64,000 nucleotides of DNA from M3007 sp041160955 (GTDB taxonomy: Bacteria > Bacteroidota > Bacteroidia > Chitinophagales > Saprospiraceae), in NCBI GenBank assembly GCA_041160955.1, contig JBEAVK010000445.1, positions 1 through 64,000 of the forward strand. The letters run 5' to 3'. The notes beneath the pieces were generated by a model that did not search any database, was not told where the DNA came from, and was given only the letters and a program-made list of their open reading frames with translations. Position 1 is the stretch's first letter. Each line of letters opens with the position of its first letter. This document shows positions 28,196 through 38,137 of this stretch, piece after piece. The translations under genes were made by a program, and so were the position numbers.

Positions 28196-30376
28196 ATGCG
28201 ACAAATTGTGCTTCTTTTATCTATATTTATACTTGTGCCGTATATTTTTTATGCGCAAACTACTATTTCAGGCAAAGTAACTACCCTGCAAAATGAAATA
28301 CTCCCCGGTGCTAGTGTTTCCCTTGAGGGCAGTTACGATGGGGCTACTACCGATACAGCAGGTATGTTTTCTTTTGTAACCACCGAAAAAGATAAACAAC
28401 AATTATTGGTGCTTTTTATGGGCTGTGATACTTTTCGCCAAATATTGATGGTTACGGGCCAAACATTGGTGGTTTACCCCAAATTAAAAGAGCAAAAGAA
28501 CCAATTGGGTGAAGTAGTCGTTTCCGCAGGTACTTTTGAAGCCACGAGTGATCGTCGGCGCGCCGCTGTTTTGTCTTCGTTGGATATTGCACTGACGGCC
28601 AGCGCATCTGCCGATATTGCTGGGGCTATAACGATGCTGCCCGGCACAACTCGCAATGGCGAAACCGGCCAGATCCTGGTGCGTGGTGGTGCGGGATACG
28701 AAACCCGTACTTTTATGGATGGCCTTTTGGTACAAAATCCTTACAATAGCACAGTGGGTAATTTGCCAGCACGCAACCGTTTTTCACCTTTTTTATTCAA
28801 AGGGACTATGTTTTCAACGGGTGGGTATTCCGCAGAATATGGCCAGGCCATGTCGTCTGCTTTGATCCTGAATACAGAAGATTTAGCCCCAAAAACAATG
28901 ACAGGGATTACCTTGCTTTCGGTCGGTGGCGCGTTGTCGCATACCAAGCGTTGGGAAAATACCAGTGTTTCGGGTACGGTGAGTTATAATAACTTGAGTC
29001 CTTATTTTGCATTAGTACCGCAACGCAATGATTGGGTTAAAGCACCTCAATCTGGTTCTGGTGAATTTGTTTTTCGCCATAAAACAAATGATAATGGCGG
29101 CATGCTCAAGGTTTATACCAATATAAATAGATCATTGATGAAAATGAACTATCCCGATGAGACCGAGACTGGGCGTACCAATCCATTGGAATTAAATGCC
29201 GAAAATATTTATACCAATGTTTCCTACCGCGATATGGTGGGGCAGCACTGGACTTTATTTGCGGGTGTTGCTCATACTTATAATAATGACGAGGTGTGGA
29301 GTACATTCAAAAACCGTCAGGCACAGCAATCTGTACAAGCACGGGCTACATTGTCGCGTTCGATCAACCATACTTTTAAAATAAAATTTGGAGGTGAGGC
29401 ATATAAAAGTCATTTTAACGAAGGTTTTACACCCGAAAATGGTGCTACGTTAAAGAATATACTGAACGATCATTATGCGGCCAGTTTTGTGGAAAGTGAT
29501 ATTTTTATAAGTAAAAAATGGGTGGCGCGTGTGGGGGGGCGTGCCGAATACGCCTCTTTATTAGATCGTTTCAATGTTGCACCACGTGCTTCTATGGCGT
29601 ATGTATTGGGTAAAAGAGAGCAGATTTCTATGTCTTTCGGTCGTTTTTTTCAAACCCCAGAATATACCCAAATGCGCCAAACAACAGACCTAACTTTTGA
29701 AAATGCGACTCACCTCATGCTCAATTACCAATGTATGCGCAATGGTTATATTTTTAGAGCAGAAGTATATCAAAAATGGTACGATAATTTGACAAAAAAC
29801 AATATGAAAACAGGTTTGCCCAACAATGCTGGGAATGGTTATGCGCGCGGTTTGGATTTGTTTTTACGGGATAATAAAAACATCAAAAATGGCGATTACT
29901 GGGTTTCTTATTCTTATTTGGATACCCAACGCGATTGGCGCGATTTCCCTCAGCAGGCTACGCCTAATTTTGCGATGAAGCATAGTTTTTCAGTAGTGTA
30001 TAAGCAATTTTTTCCAAAATTGAATACGGCATTGAGCACTTCTTATGCCTTTAATTCGGGTCGTCCTTACTACGATCCTAACCTTGAAACCGATCAGTTT
30101 ATGACCTCGCGCACGCCTGCGTACCATGATTTGAGTATTGCAGTGACGTATTTAACTAATATTGCAGGGCATTTTACGATCTTTTACTTGAGTGTACAGA
30201 ACGTGCCGGGGTTTAGCCAAATATTTGGTTATCAATACAATAATACACCTGATGATAATGGTCGTTTTACTGGTCGCGCCATTACGCCCCCTGCAAAACG
30301 CTTTGGTGTATTGGCGGTTATTATGTCAATTGGCCAAAAATATAAGAAGGAGGAAACGACTTCGGATGATTATTAA
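28196..30376 (+). CDS. TonB-dependent outer-membrane receptor
   Basis: 726 residues. A signal peptide (LLLSIFILVPYIFYAQ) is followed by a carboxypeptidase-like domain (TISGKVTTLQNEILPGASVSLEG), a plug domain at about 105-215 (ITMLPGTTRNGETGQILVRGGAGYETRTFMDG split over several strands) and a beta-barrel. No STN domain is present, so it does not signal to an anti-sigma factor directly. There is no SusD partner beside it. The short barrel suggests a small ligand such as a metal chelate or cofactor, but the substrate is not evident. A strong hairpin follows. Confidence 0.9.
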   Translation: MRQIVLLLSIFILVPYIFYAQTTISGKVTTLQNEILPGASVSLEGSYDGATTDTAGMFSFVTTEKDKQQLLVLFMGCDTFRQILMVTGQTLVVYPKLKEQKNQLGEVVVSAGTFEATSDRRRAAVLSSLDIALTASASADIAGAITMLPGTTRNGETGQILVRGGAGYETRTFMDGLLVQNPYNSTVGNLPARNRFSPFLFKGTMFSTGGYSAEYGQAMSSALILNTEDLAPKTMTGITLLSVGGALSHTKRWENTSVSGTVSYNNLSPYFALVPQRNDWVKAPQSGSGEFVFRHKTNDNGGMLKVYTNINRSLMKMNYPDETETGRTNPLELNAENIYTNVSYRDMVGQHWTLFAGVAHTYNNDEVWSTFKNRQAQQSVQARATLSRSINHTFKIKFGGEAYKSHFNEGFTPENGATLKNILNDHYAASFVESDIFISKKWVARVGGRAEYASLLDRFNVAPRASMAYVLGKREQISMSFGRFFQTPEYTQMRQTTDLTFENATHLMLNYQCMRNGYIFRAEVYQKWYDNLTKNNMKTGLPNNAGNGYARGLDLFLRDNKNIKNGDYWVSYSYLDTQRDWRDFPQQATPNFAMKHSFSVVYKQFFPKLNTALSTSYAFNSGRPYYDPNLETDQFMTSRTPAYHDLSIAVTYLTNIAGHFTIFYLSVQNVPGFSQIFGYQYNNTPDDNGRFTGRAITPPAKRFGVLAVIMSIGQKYKKEETTSDDY

Positions 30377-30387
30377 ACAAGAAAAAA

Positions 30388-30414
30388 AGCCACCCCATGC
30401 TCATTGGGGTGGCT
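30388..30414. terminator. Terminator shared by convergent genes
   Basis: A stem AGCCACCCCA / TGGGGTGGCT with a short loop follows the TonB receptor gene. An A-run lies on its left, and it faces the end of the adhesin-like gene, so it could serve both strands. Confidence 0.8.
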
Positions 30415-30503
30415 TAAACTTCACAACTTCTACTGTTTGTTTTAGGAAGGATTAAACAATAACTTATCATTTGCTCGTTCCTGTATCTGGTCAAATAGGA
30501 TCC

Positions 30504-33329
30504 TTAGCGTATGTCTATTTTCGCTGTTCCGATCAATTGCTGATCGGTGGTCATGCGTACAAAATACAATCCGGAAGGCAAACTACCGCGCTGAAAACGC
30601 CATGTACTGCCTTGGTTCAATTGGGTGGCCACGGTGCGACCATTTGCGTCCACGATTTCGAACCGAACGGCTGTACCAGCAGGCAATTGTTGCACCATCA
30701 GATCTACATAATCTGTCATTGGGTTGGGGCTTACTTTTATTTCCGCACCTTTCCATACTGGTTGCCAAGCCGATACGAGCAAAGGCACAAAAGACGTATC
30801 TACTCGGTGATGGGTCGTATTAGTGGTAATAGGGGCGTTATAATCGAAATAAATATCTGCTGTATTGTAAATATCTGTTCCAAACGGTACATTTTTCTGC
30901 TGTGATACGCGGTACGATACAAAACCTTGCGACGCTGCCAGGTTGGTTGTGCTATCGGGCAGTTTAATATCGTCGAACGTAAATTTCATATTTGCACCTG
31001 TTCCATAGAACTCAAAACGATAAGGATGGCTAGATGGGCCGGGGATAATCGTTTTTGGGTCAAGCCAAGGCGAAAGCACATCGCGCAAAACAACCGTAAA
31101 TGCGGTATCATTACCTGTGTTTTGGAAACGAATCAAGTATTCAATATCGGTATTTCGGTTCAATTGCTGCTTTATACCAAAACCTTTTGGCTCGGCTTGT
31201 TTGTCGTTAGGATCATAACTGCCAATATTTTCTGTGCAGTCAATATCTATCCACCAGTCTGCATCATCTTGAGGAAACTGAGTAACATAACCTGTACTAA
31301 AATTAGCATTAGTGGTACAGCCTTCTACGGTTACCGAGGGATAAGAAAGACCTGGGTGGTTGGCTTCTTGTGTGGCCTCCAAGCGCCATGTGCTGCCATT
31401 AGCAGGTACTTTTACACTATATGGTTCGTTGGGAGCCAATATAATAATAGGTGGAGGACTGCTCATGCGCATTACAGCGTCTTCAATGATGAGGTATTCC
31501 AAAGCCGAACTCATATTGGCCGATCCTGTGTTCTCGAGTTTGAAAGTAATCGAATCCGATTGGCATTCCGCACCTACAGCAAGGCTGGCTCCCGACCAGT
31601 TTTGGGCTTGTGGCCCACAGGGATCATTGGGGAATGAAGTGGCTGTTGTACAATGGGCCTCACCCGGTACTGCATCACATTTAACGCCTACCGTTATTTG
31701 AAAAGAACCCTTGGTTAAAGGTGCTACAGTGTCGAGTTGGAACCGATATGTATTATTGCCAATATTAAAAGATGGTAAACTTGCTGAGGTGAACAGAAAA
31801 TCGTCGTCGAGTGCTACTTCAATATAAGCATCAGTCGTTTCTGTGCTACCTGTGTTTTTATAAAGTACCGAATAATATGCAGTGGAGCACCTTCGTATCA
31901 ATCCAGTTGCGATTTCCACTTCCAGCCTAGGGCATAGGTCTTGGGGCTGCAATAAAAAGTCAATAGAAATCGTATCCGATCCTGTTAATGTGACCGTTTG
32001 AACAGGTGTACAGGTCGTCCACAAGCCACTGGGCGATATTACCTCTACGGTATAAGTACCCGGTTCTAGTCCTCTGTACCAGCTACCGTCATTATAAGTG
32101 TAGCCATAAATGATATTACTATTTGCATCTGTAATTTGGACTTGAGCATTAGGAAATGCGATATCGCCTGCATCTTGGAGGCAGTTATTATTCATATCGG
32201 CCCAAATATGCCCTTCTACTTGACTGCAATCCACTTTTTCGTAATAGTAGGAGGCTACCTTCGTACACCCAAAGGCTGGTAAAGTAACTGTAAGTGTGTA
32301 AAGTCCAGATGCGGTTGGATAAATATTATTGGCTTCTGAGCCATTACTCCAAAGGAACGTTGCGCCAGCAGTTTCTGCTACATTGCTCGAAAGCCACACA
32401 ATGCTATTGGAATCAGAACAAGAGAAATATTGATCTTCTAGCGTGATTTGCGGATCAAAACCTTCTGAATAGGGTATAAATTTTTGCCCAGTATCTACAC
32501 AACCACCACCCGAAGCCGTTACGCTATAAGTGGCACCTGCTGGGAGATTTGGTACATCAATAGTTGATGTGGTTGCTCCAGTACTCCACAGATAACCTGT
32601 AACATTAGCACCTGTGCCTACACTAAGGGTTTGAGTCGCAGGATCGGCATCGCAACCTGGTGGGTCATTGGCTATAATGACTAGATTTCCTGAACTATAC
32701 TCAACAGTTCCATAACCAACCGCTGTACAACCAGAAGACTGGTCTGTAACGGTAGCAGTGTATGTACCCGGCTGATATACGGTAATATTCCAGGCTGTCG
32801 AGGTTGGTACGGTACTCCATTGAAAAGTGAAGGGGCCGCCGCTTCCACCACCGCCGACGGAGCTAGTCATATTTACAGAAGTATTAAAACAACTAAGTTT
32901 GCCGTACACAAAAATGTTGACTTGGTGTGCCTGACGTACAGTTAATTTACCAATATAAGTAACTGAAAGGCAAGGATCTGTAATATCCACTTGGGTAGAG
33001 CCGGGTATATTATTACCCGCAATTGCCGCAATAGCGTACTCTCCCGGCGGTAAATTGACGGAAAACTGTGGCGCACCAAATCCCGTTGCGAGGATACTAC
33101 CCAATTGGGTGGGTGTACCCGAATGGACAACGTAGTTGACGAATTCGCCTGTTCCCAATACCGCACCCGTCACAGGTGGGACTGTGATGGTGGCTGATGT
33201 TTGACAGATGGAAAGATCCGTAGGGGTTGCATTACCCGCAAATGTGTTGCATTGTGCTGAAATACTGCCCCAATTTAGTGCAAGTAGTACGAGCAAAAAT
33301 GCAAATTGTAATAAGTGTTTTTTTAACAT
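30504..33329 (-). CDS. Large T9SS-exported adhesin-like protein (SdrD-B-like and repeat domains)
   Basis: 941 residues: signal peptide (FAFLLVLLALNWGSISAQ), PKD/SprB-like repeats to about 370 (FQWSTVPTSTAWNITV; GYLWSTGATTSTIDVPN; FLWSNGSEANNIYP), an SdrD-B-like domain (VEGHIWADMNNNCLQDAGD), a DUF11-like domain (YYSVLYKNTGSTETTDAYI), the Bacteroidota conserved domain with YDPNDKQAEPKGFGI and EYLIRFQNTGNDTAF, and a T9SS sorting domain (IKVSPNPMTDYVDLMV). It is probably a cell-surface adhesin or matrix protein. No catalytic motif is visible. It stands alone, convergent with the TonB receptor. Confidence 0.87.
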   Translation of the reverse strand: MLKKHLLQFAFLLVLLALNWGSISAQCNTFAGNATPTDLSICQTSATITVPPVTGAVLGTGEFVNYVVHSGTPTQLGSILATGFGAPQFSVNLPPGEYAIAAIAGNNIPGSTQVDITDPCLSVTYIGKLTVRQAHQVNIFVYGKLSCFNTSVNMTSSVGGGGSGGPFTFQWSTVPTSTAWNITVYQPGTYTATVTDQSSGCTAVGYGTVEYSSGNLVIIANDPPGCDADPATQTLSVGTGANVTGYLWSTGATTSTIDVPNLPAGATYSVTASGGGCVDTGQKFIPYSEGFDPQITLEDQYFSCSDSNSIVWLSSNVAETAGATFLWSNGSEANNIYPTASGLYTLTVTLPAFGCTKVASYYYEKVDCSQVEGHIWADMNNNCLQDAGDIAFPNAQVQITDANSNIIYGYTYNDGSWYRGLEPGTYTVEVISPSGLWTTCTPVQTVTLTGSDTISIDFLLQPQDLCPRLEVEIATGLIRRCSTAYYSVLYKNTGSTETTDAYIEVALDDDFLFTSASLPSFNIGNNTYRFQLDTVAPLTKGSFQITVGVKCDAVPGEAHCTTATSFPNDPCGPQAQNWSGASLAVGAECQSDSITFKLENTGSANMSSALEYLIIEDAVMRMSSPPPIIILAPNEPYSVKVPANGSTWRLEATQEANHPGLSYPSVTVEGCTTNANFSTGYVTQFPQDDADWWIDIDCTENIGSYDPNDKQAEPKGFGIKQQLNRNTDIEYLIRFQNTGNDTAFTVVLRDVLSPWLDPKTIIPGPSSHPYRFEFYGTGANMKFTFDDIKLPDSTTNLAASQGFVSYRVSQQKNVPFGTDIYNTADIYFDYNAPITTNTTHHRVDTSFVPLLVSAWQPVWKGAEIKVSPNPMTDYVDLMVQQLPAGTAVRFEIVDANGRTVATQLNQGSTWRFQRGSLPSGLYFVRMTTDQQLIGTAKIDIR

Positions 33330-33502
33330 AATTTATTTTTTTAGTTGTGACCTAGAATATGCTGAACCGATTCTTTTTCATGTTACAAAAGTGCGGCGGT
33401 ACTACTAGGTGTACAAGTACATTTTTTGTGTTTTGTAGATTTTTTTTTGATATTTTTTTTGTTAAAATATTGATTTATAGGTTTTTATTAAAAATTAAAA
33501 AA

Positions 33503-33510
33503 TAACTTTG
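33503..33510 (+). promoter_or_regulatory. -7 box TAACTTTG
   Basis: Exact fit to TAnnTTTG, 22 bases before the ATG at 33533, in a very AT-rich stretch. Confidence 0.6.
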
Positions 33511-33532
33511 CTGTCTAAATTGTATCATTAAA

Positions 33533-34984
33533 ATGGAAAAATCTTTGCTTTGGCAAACATTCACGGCACTTACACCTTTGGAATGCAAACATTTAGGGCA
33601 ATGGATGCGCTCGGAGTTTATTAATCGGCGTGAACCACCGCTGTTTTTGTACGATTATTTGGCGCAATGTTTACAGCAAAAGCAAATACCCACCAATGAA
33701 AATGCGATGGCCTATCTTTTTGATCAAAAGGGGCAATTGCCGTTTAAACGTAAGGCAATCGCTGAAAAGGATATATCACAGGCCAAAGAACAGGCTTTTC
33801 GTTTAGTTTCCAGTGAATTATTGGAACAAATTGAACAATTTCTAGCATTCAAGGAGTTTTTTGCAGATCAGGTTGCTGTTGGCCTAAAAGTATCCGCTAC
33901 TTATCGCAAACGTGGATTGGACAAACATTTTACCCAATCTATCGCTTTTGCTGCGCGCCACCTTGATCGCCAACCGTTCCGGCACGCAGAATACCACGAC
34001 CAAAAAGAAGCCCTAGAACATGAACAATATCGGTTTTTGAGTACGGGTAGGCGTACTGTTTCTTTAAATATTCAAACCTTGACCGATCAAACTGATTTGG
34101 CTTTTATGTCCAAAAAACTTCGGCAGGCGTGTATCGCTCGTTCGCATCAAAATGTATATAAAACAGAATACCAATTTGGGCTACTTCAATCGGTTTTGGA
34201 TTATATCTATTCAACGCCTGCTGTCCTTCAAAATCCGAGTATTGCGCTATACTTTTTTGGGTATCATTTTTTGTCGGGTATGGATACCAGTCTATATTTT
34301 CAATCTTTTAAAACCCGATTATTGAGCGATGCCAAGGAATTACCACCCGAGGAGCAAAGCAATTTGCACTTAATGGCGATTAATTATTGTATCAAACGGA
34401 TCAATGTACGGGATATGCCCTATTTCCGCGAAGCCTTTGATTTGTACCGTTCTGCATTGGATGGCGATTTATTACTCGAAAACGGCGTGCTCTCTCATTT
34501 TGCATTCAATAATATTGTGGCCATTGCCCTGCGTATTGCTGAAATGGCTTGGGCGGAGCAATTTATCCATCAGTTTCATGAAAAAATTGAAAAAAAACAC
34601 CGCAATGCTGCCTACCACCTCAATCTTGCGCGGGTGGCTTATGAGCGCAAACAGCACGATATTGCGCTCGTTCATTTGCAAGATGCAGATTATAAAGATT
34701 TGATTAACAACCTAATAGCCAAAACATTGCTACTCAAGATTTACTACGAAACCGATGCATTAGACGCTTTAGATGCCCATCTGCAAAGTATGCAAACCTT
34801 TATTCGCAGGCAGCGGATTATTGGTTACCACAAGACCAATTATATGAATATTATCCGATTTACCAAAAAACTGGTGGCTGTTTTGCCTTCGAATCGGCAG
34901 GAGCGGGAATTATTAATCCAGCAGATTTCGGAGGAGCAACACCTTACAGAGCGGGAATGGCTGCTTGCGCAATTGAAAGGATAG
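33533..34984 (+). CDS. Cytoplasmic helical protein of unknown function
   Basis: 483 residues without signal peptide or membrane segment. I do not recognise a named family. The protein is rich in Leu, Ala, Gln, Lys and Tyr and appears all-helical. The second half has TPR-like pairs (AYHLNLARVAYERKQHDIALVHLQDADYKD in two helices; LLLKIYYETDALDALDAHL), so a TPR-type scaffold is possible. The N-terminal 120 residues (LWQTFTALTPLECKHLGQWM; FLYDYLAQCL) may form a separate helical domain. Its end is six bases from the end of the convergent GH18 gene. Confidence 0.7.
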   Translation: MEKSLLWQTFTALTPLECKHLGQWMRSEFINRREPPLFLYDYLAQCLQQKQIPTNENAMAYLFDQKGQLPFKRKAIAEKDISQAKEQAFRLVSSELLEQIEQFLAFKEFFADQVAVGLKVSATYRKRGLDKHFTQSIAFAARHLDRQPFRHAEYHDQKEALEHEQYRFLSTGRRTVSLNIQTLTDQTDLAFMSKKLRQACIARSHQNVYKTEYQFGLLQSVLDYIYSTPAVLQNPSIALYFFGYHFLSGMDTSLYFQSFKTRLLSDAKELPPEEQSNLHLMAINYCIKRINVRDMPYFREAFDLYRSALDGDLLLENGVLSHFAFNNIVAIALRIAEMAWAEQFIHQFHEKIEKKHRNAAYHLNLARVAYERKQHDIALVHLQDADYKDLINNLIAKTLLLKIYYETDALDALDAHLQSMQTFIRRQRIIGYHKTNYMNIIRFTKKLVAVLPSNRQERELLIQQISEEQHLTEREWLLAQLKG

Positions 34985-34990
34985 CGTTAA

Positions 34991-36118
34991 CTATTTACCA
35001 GAAGCCTTATAAATCGCCTCTAAAAGACCATCTTTAGGTGTATCACAGCCCAATACCCAGAACATAATGCCGCCAAGTTGTGCATTTTTGGCGTATTTCG
35101 TTTTTTCGGCAACGGAAATAGGATCGTCGAAAGTCGCAAATTGGCGGCTCTCGGGGTTATAGGCAAATGGTGCTTTCGCCTGTTCGTCCCTATGGAATAC
35201 AAACCCGTTTTGGGTGCTTAATCGCTTTGGAAATTGGTTGTATGGAATAAAATGCTGGAATTTTCCATTTTGATATAGGCCATTGTCTGTACTGGCCACC
35301 TGTTCCCAAGTACGGGCATAAAAAGCGGCTCCAACGATGATTTTTGCCCGTGGCACCTGCAACGAATCCAAGTAACGAATAGCGTAATCCAATGAATTTT
35401 GTTGTTTAGCGTTAGCATACAGCGGTGTATGGTGTCCCGTTACAGTGCTAAAGCCATTGGTAAGGTCGTACGACATTAAATTAATCCTATTGAGCAAAGG
35501 CATTACTTTTTGCCATTCTACGCTTTCGTCAAAAAAAGATTTAAAACCTCCTGCTGCAAAACTAAGTTCGTATTTTTTGCCCATAATAGCGCGTAATTCC
35601 TTGATTAACAGCGTAAAATCTTCGCGACCACTTGCTGCCCAATCATGCCCCGGGCATCCTTCAATACCCGGGTATTCCCAATCCAAATCAAGGCCATCTG
35701 CTCCAAAATCCTTCAAAAGGCGCAGCGTAGAGACTGCAAAATCATGTCTTCCTGCTTCGGTGGCAAATACCTGAGCGCAGGTTTTGCATCCACACCAACC
35801 GCCGAGCGATAACAGTACTTTGAGTTGTGGGTGTTTTTGTTTTAAGGCCACTAATTTCCGAATCGTCAGGCTGTCTTCGGCATTATCAATGGTCAAAAGG
35901 TTTCCGCGAAGGTGGCAAAAACTAAAAATGACCTGAGTCAATTGGTCAAAACGGTATTGATCCAAATCGCTGCCATTTCCATCGTAGTAAGCGATAATTT
36001 CAAAAGGTTTTGAGGACTTAGAGTCTTGTTTGTGTAGGGTACTGCAGGCTAAAAACAGCGAGCATAACAAGGAGACAATGGCCAATTTGAGCAGATGGGC
36101 AGCGAGGTGTATTTGCAT
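34991..36118 (-). CDS. GH18 family glycosyl hydrolase lipoprotein (chitinase-like)
   Basis: 375 residues with lipoprotein signal LLCSLFLACSTL (Cys25). The GH18 motifs are complete: SLGGW (104-108) and DGLDLDWEYPG with the DxxDxDxE residues at 141-148, Glu148 being the catalytic acid; INLMSYDL follows. GH18 enzymes cleave beta-1,4-GlcNAc linkages in chitin or peptidoglycan-like glycans. As a lipoprotein it should sit on the outer membrane. No SusCD pair or GH20 gene is adjacent, so the substrate is open. A -7 box TACCTTTG lies at 36143-36150. Confidence 0.92.
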   Translation of the reverse strand: MQIHLAAHLLKLAIVSLLCSLFLACSTLHKQDSKSSKPFEIIAYYDGNGSDLDQYRFDQLTQVIFSFCHLRGNLLTIDNAEDSLTIRKLVALKQKHPQLKVLLSLGGWCGCKTCAQVFATEAGRHDFAVSTLRLLKDFGADGLDLDWEYPGIEGCPGHDWAASGREDFTLLIKELRAIMGKKYELSFAAGGFKSFFDESVEWQKVMPLLNRINLMSYDLTNGFSTVTGHHTPLYANAKQQNSLDYAIRYLDSLQVPRAKIIVGAAFYARTWEQVASTDNGLYQNGKFQHFIPYNQFPKRLSTQNGFVFHRDEQAKAPFAYNPESRQFATFDDPISVAEKTKYAKNAQLGGIMFWVLGCDTPKDGLLEAIYKASGK

Positions 36119-36142
36119 GATTCATTAAATTCGGATGAATTG

Positions 36143-36150
36143 CAAAGGTA
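36143..36150 (-). promoter_or_regulatory. -7 box TACCTTTG for the GH18 gene
   Basis: Exact TAnnTTTG match on the minus strand, 24 bases before the ATG at 36118. Confidence 0.55.
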
Positions 36151-36230
36151 GTGCTTGTGTGGGCAATATTTTACGTACCTTATCAAATATGCCAGCAAGA
36201 TAAAATTGCTGAATTGGTAATATTATTTGC

Positions 36231-36593
36231 TCATTCGTGTTGAAAATGCATCGAAATAAAAGATTTAGCCCGATATAAAACTGAAATGCGCATTGGCCCC
36301 ACTTCCATACCTGTTATTATGGAGTTAACTGTTGCTATTGGAGTACTTACACCTGTAGATGCATTGACACTAAAGATCGTATTTGCGAAAATGGTATAAT
36401 ACGTTGTGCCAGACCCAACAGCCATATCATTAAATACTTGCGCATTCGTCACAAGCGTTGTCGCACAGGTACTTATATTTAATGAGTATATTTGGTTGTT
36501 TAAATTGCTAAAAAATATAGTTTGACTACTTGCTTTTTGTGCCAATAAAAGTAGCAGCATTACCATGATTATGTTATATCGTAGTATTTTCAT
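36231..36593 (-). pseudogene. N-terminal fragment of a large secreted repeat protein
   Basis: 120 residues with a signal peptide (IIMVMLLLLLAQKASSQ) and then TIFFSNLNNQIYSLNISTC, VTNAQVFNDMAVGSG and a repeated Ile/Val/Thr pattern. This resembles the first blade of the propeller-like N-terminus of large Bacteroidota secreted proteins with gliding-type C-terminal domains. Here the frame changes character after GMEVGP and ends 18 residues later, with no continuation found in the other frames. I read it as a truncated remnant; a genuine short secreted protein remains possible. Confidence 0.45.
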
Positions 36594-36691
36594 CGGTACT
36601 TAACAATATTAAATTCTCTAAAGTTTTGACTAAAAATAGCATTTATAGTAGGTTGTTCGGGCTTTGTAATTATATCGGGGTGGCAAGTAAG

Positions 36692-37105
36692 TTAAATTGC
36701 TCCGTAACTAATTACATGAGCAACATACTTTTTTCTGAAAGTACGCCTCCTATCGACTCTTAATTCAAGACAGGCACCTGTCAATGGTTTATAAAAATAA
36801 AATCTGTAACCCTTCTTTTCTCGTTTGATAAAAAGTAAATCAACTAAATATTTATCCTTTTTATTGAAGGATTCGATATCGGTAACAATCTTTACTTTTT
36901 TACTCAGTTTGTTGCCGCAGGCGACCGCCATAGCCGTTGTATCTACAATTGTAATGATAGTTTGCTTGTTTATGCTGTTAAAAAATATTTTGTTAAACAT
37001 CTTATGATTGATCGCTGCTTCAAAAACCTTACATTCAATTGGTATATTTTGTCCTGAAACAAATTTTGAAATAAGTACAAAGATAAAAACATTACAAATT
37101 TTCAT
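36692..37105 (-). CDS. Small secreted protein of unknown function
   Basis: The frame is open further upstream, but the ATG at 37105 begins a signal peptide (MKICNVFIFVLISKFVSGQ), giving 137 residues. The mature protein is Lys-rich and basic (KKVKIVTDIESFNKKDKY; LRVDRRRTFRKKYV) with a central hydrophobic strand (TIITIVDTTAMAVAC). I do not recognise the family. It lies in a small accessory patch between the GH18 gene and xisI. Confidence 0.5.
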   Translation of the reverse strand: MKICNVFIFVLISKFVSGQNIPIECKVFEAAINHKMFNKIFFNSINKQTIITIVDTTAMAVACGNKLSKKVKIVTDIESFNKKDKYLVDLLFIKREKKGYRFYFYKPLTGACLELRVDRRRTFRKKYVAHVISYGAI

Positions 37106-37391
37106 AACTAAATTATTCACTTTTTTCCTTTTTGTTTTAGGTTTTTTCGTGCTGCTCCAGTTGGGCATACACTGCCGAAAGCGTAGTTATTCTGCACCGA
37201 AATATACATCCGGCATAAAGAACGGTGGTGTAGGTTGCGTCGGTGGTGGCGTATTGGCCATTTTTCAATCAGCTACGCGGTAATAGTGGCGCAAACAAGC
37301 GATGGCACTATTATTGACGCTACTGTCAGCACGTGGCGCGGTTGAGGATACGTTCGCATGTAAGGGATAAGGAAGAAAGAGCATATTTCGC
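37106..37391. other. Gap before xisI: possible gene remnants
   Basis: No clear gene. On the minus strand a 24-codon frame (37261-37187, beginning MANTPPPTQPTPPFF) ends just before a second frame that reads ITTLSAVYAQLEQHEKT. The two together look like a small gene broken by a frameshift, but this is weak. A stem TAATAGTG/CACTATTA at 37281-37313 could be a 3' hairpin of xisI. Confidence 0.3.
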
Positions 37392-37733
37392 TCAAGATGC
37401 GATAGCAAATCCTTCTAGGCTTCTCGCTTTTTCAGGCACAAACCCAAGTACAATATCGCTCCGTGATACGCCTTTATCAATCAATTCATCAGCAATCAAA
37501 ACATCTGTATTGTTTTGTTGTATCCAGATCTTATCATTAATAATATCAAAATGGAAGGCTACGGTGTAAACATATCGGTTGTTGTGCCAACCAATAGATA
37601 GTAACAGATAATGATTGCGTACCGCATCAATCAACATTTGTGAATGGACATCGGGTGTGAGCGACTTTCTTATAGAAGCGTATTCTTGGAGAATATCACA
37701 GATTATTTGTTGATATTTTGTTGTTTTATCCAT
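37392..37733 (-). CDS. xisI: XisI-family protein
   Basis: 113 residues, full length. The family pattern is clear: DKTTKYQQIICDILQEYA, the Gln-rich and Tyr-rich middle (LLLSIGWHNNRYVYTVAFHFDI), KIWIQQNNTDVLIADELIDKGV and IVLGFVPEKAR. XisI was named in Anabaena for control of fdxN element excision, but the XisH/XisI pair is widespread outside nitrogen fixers and its general role is unproven. Its start overlaps the end of xisH by 31 bases in another frame, as in other XisHI pairs. There is no fdxN element here. Confidence 0.9.
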   Translation of the reverse strand: MDKTTKYQQIICDILQEYASIRKSLTPDVHSQMLIDAVRNHYLLLSIGWHNNRYVYTVAFHFDIINDKIWIQQNNTDVLIADELIDKGVSRSDIVLGFVPEKARSLEGFAIAS

Positions 37734-38137
37734 TTTATTACTTTTTTAGTATAAGGATCAAAAATTATAATATCTATCTTATTGCGATTAATAGATTTTT
37801 GAATGAATGGCCGCTGGAAAAAATCACTCCAAGCACCTTCCGGAATTGCCAACCAAACTGAACGCAAAGGATCTAACTCTTCTAAGGATAAGCGATAATT
37901 ATCATATTACCCCAAAGCTTTATGAAACTCAGATACAGGGGATTGACCAACAAAACACTTGATCTCAACAGCAATTTTCTCATTACCGCGTTCAGCACCA
38001 ATGACGCGCTCTGCCCCCAAATCAGCCAGCAACTCAACCTCCCCAACACTCAAATCCAATGGATCATCTGTGATAACCCAACCTTCACTTTCAAGTGCTT
38101 CCTTAAATTCAAAATGGAAAAGATCTTTTTTTGCCAT
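37703..38137 (-). pseudogene. xisH: xisH with an in-frame TAA stop
   Basis: Codons 1-76 give an XisH N-terminal half (KDLFHFEFKEALESEGWVITDDPL; RVIGAERGNEKIAVEIKCF; SEFHKALG) with the PD-(D/E)XK-type E-x-K in VEIK. Codon 77 is TAA at 37909-37907. The same frame then continues without a break: YDNYRLSLEELDPLRSVWLA, IPEGAWSDFF, DIIIFDPYTKKVIKW, ending at 37703. The family usually has Gln at the stop position (ALGQxxNYR), so one CAA to TAA change explains it. Total length would be 144 residues, normal for XisH. The downstream half is well kept, so the change is recent, or the stop is read through, or it is a sequencing error. Confidence 0.85.

Noticed and set aside
30471..31637. Two longer plus-strand frames opposite the adhesin-like gene
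   Set aside because: Antisense to well-supported protein domains; no family resemblance.
37392..38137. xisH/xisI as sign of an fdxN-type excision element
   Set aside because: XisHI pairs occur in many bacteria without such elements; no recombinase, att-like repeats or nif genes are present.
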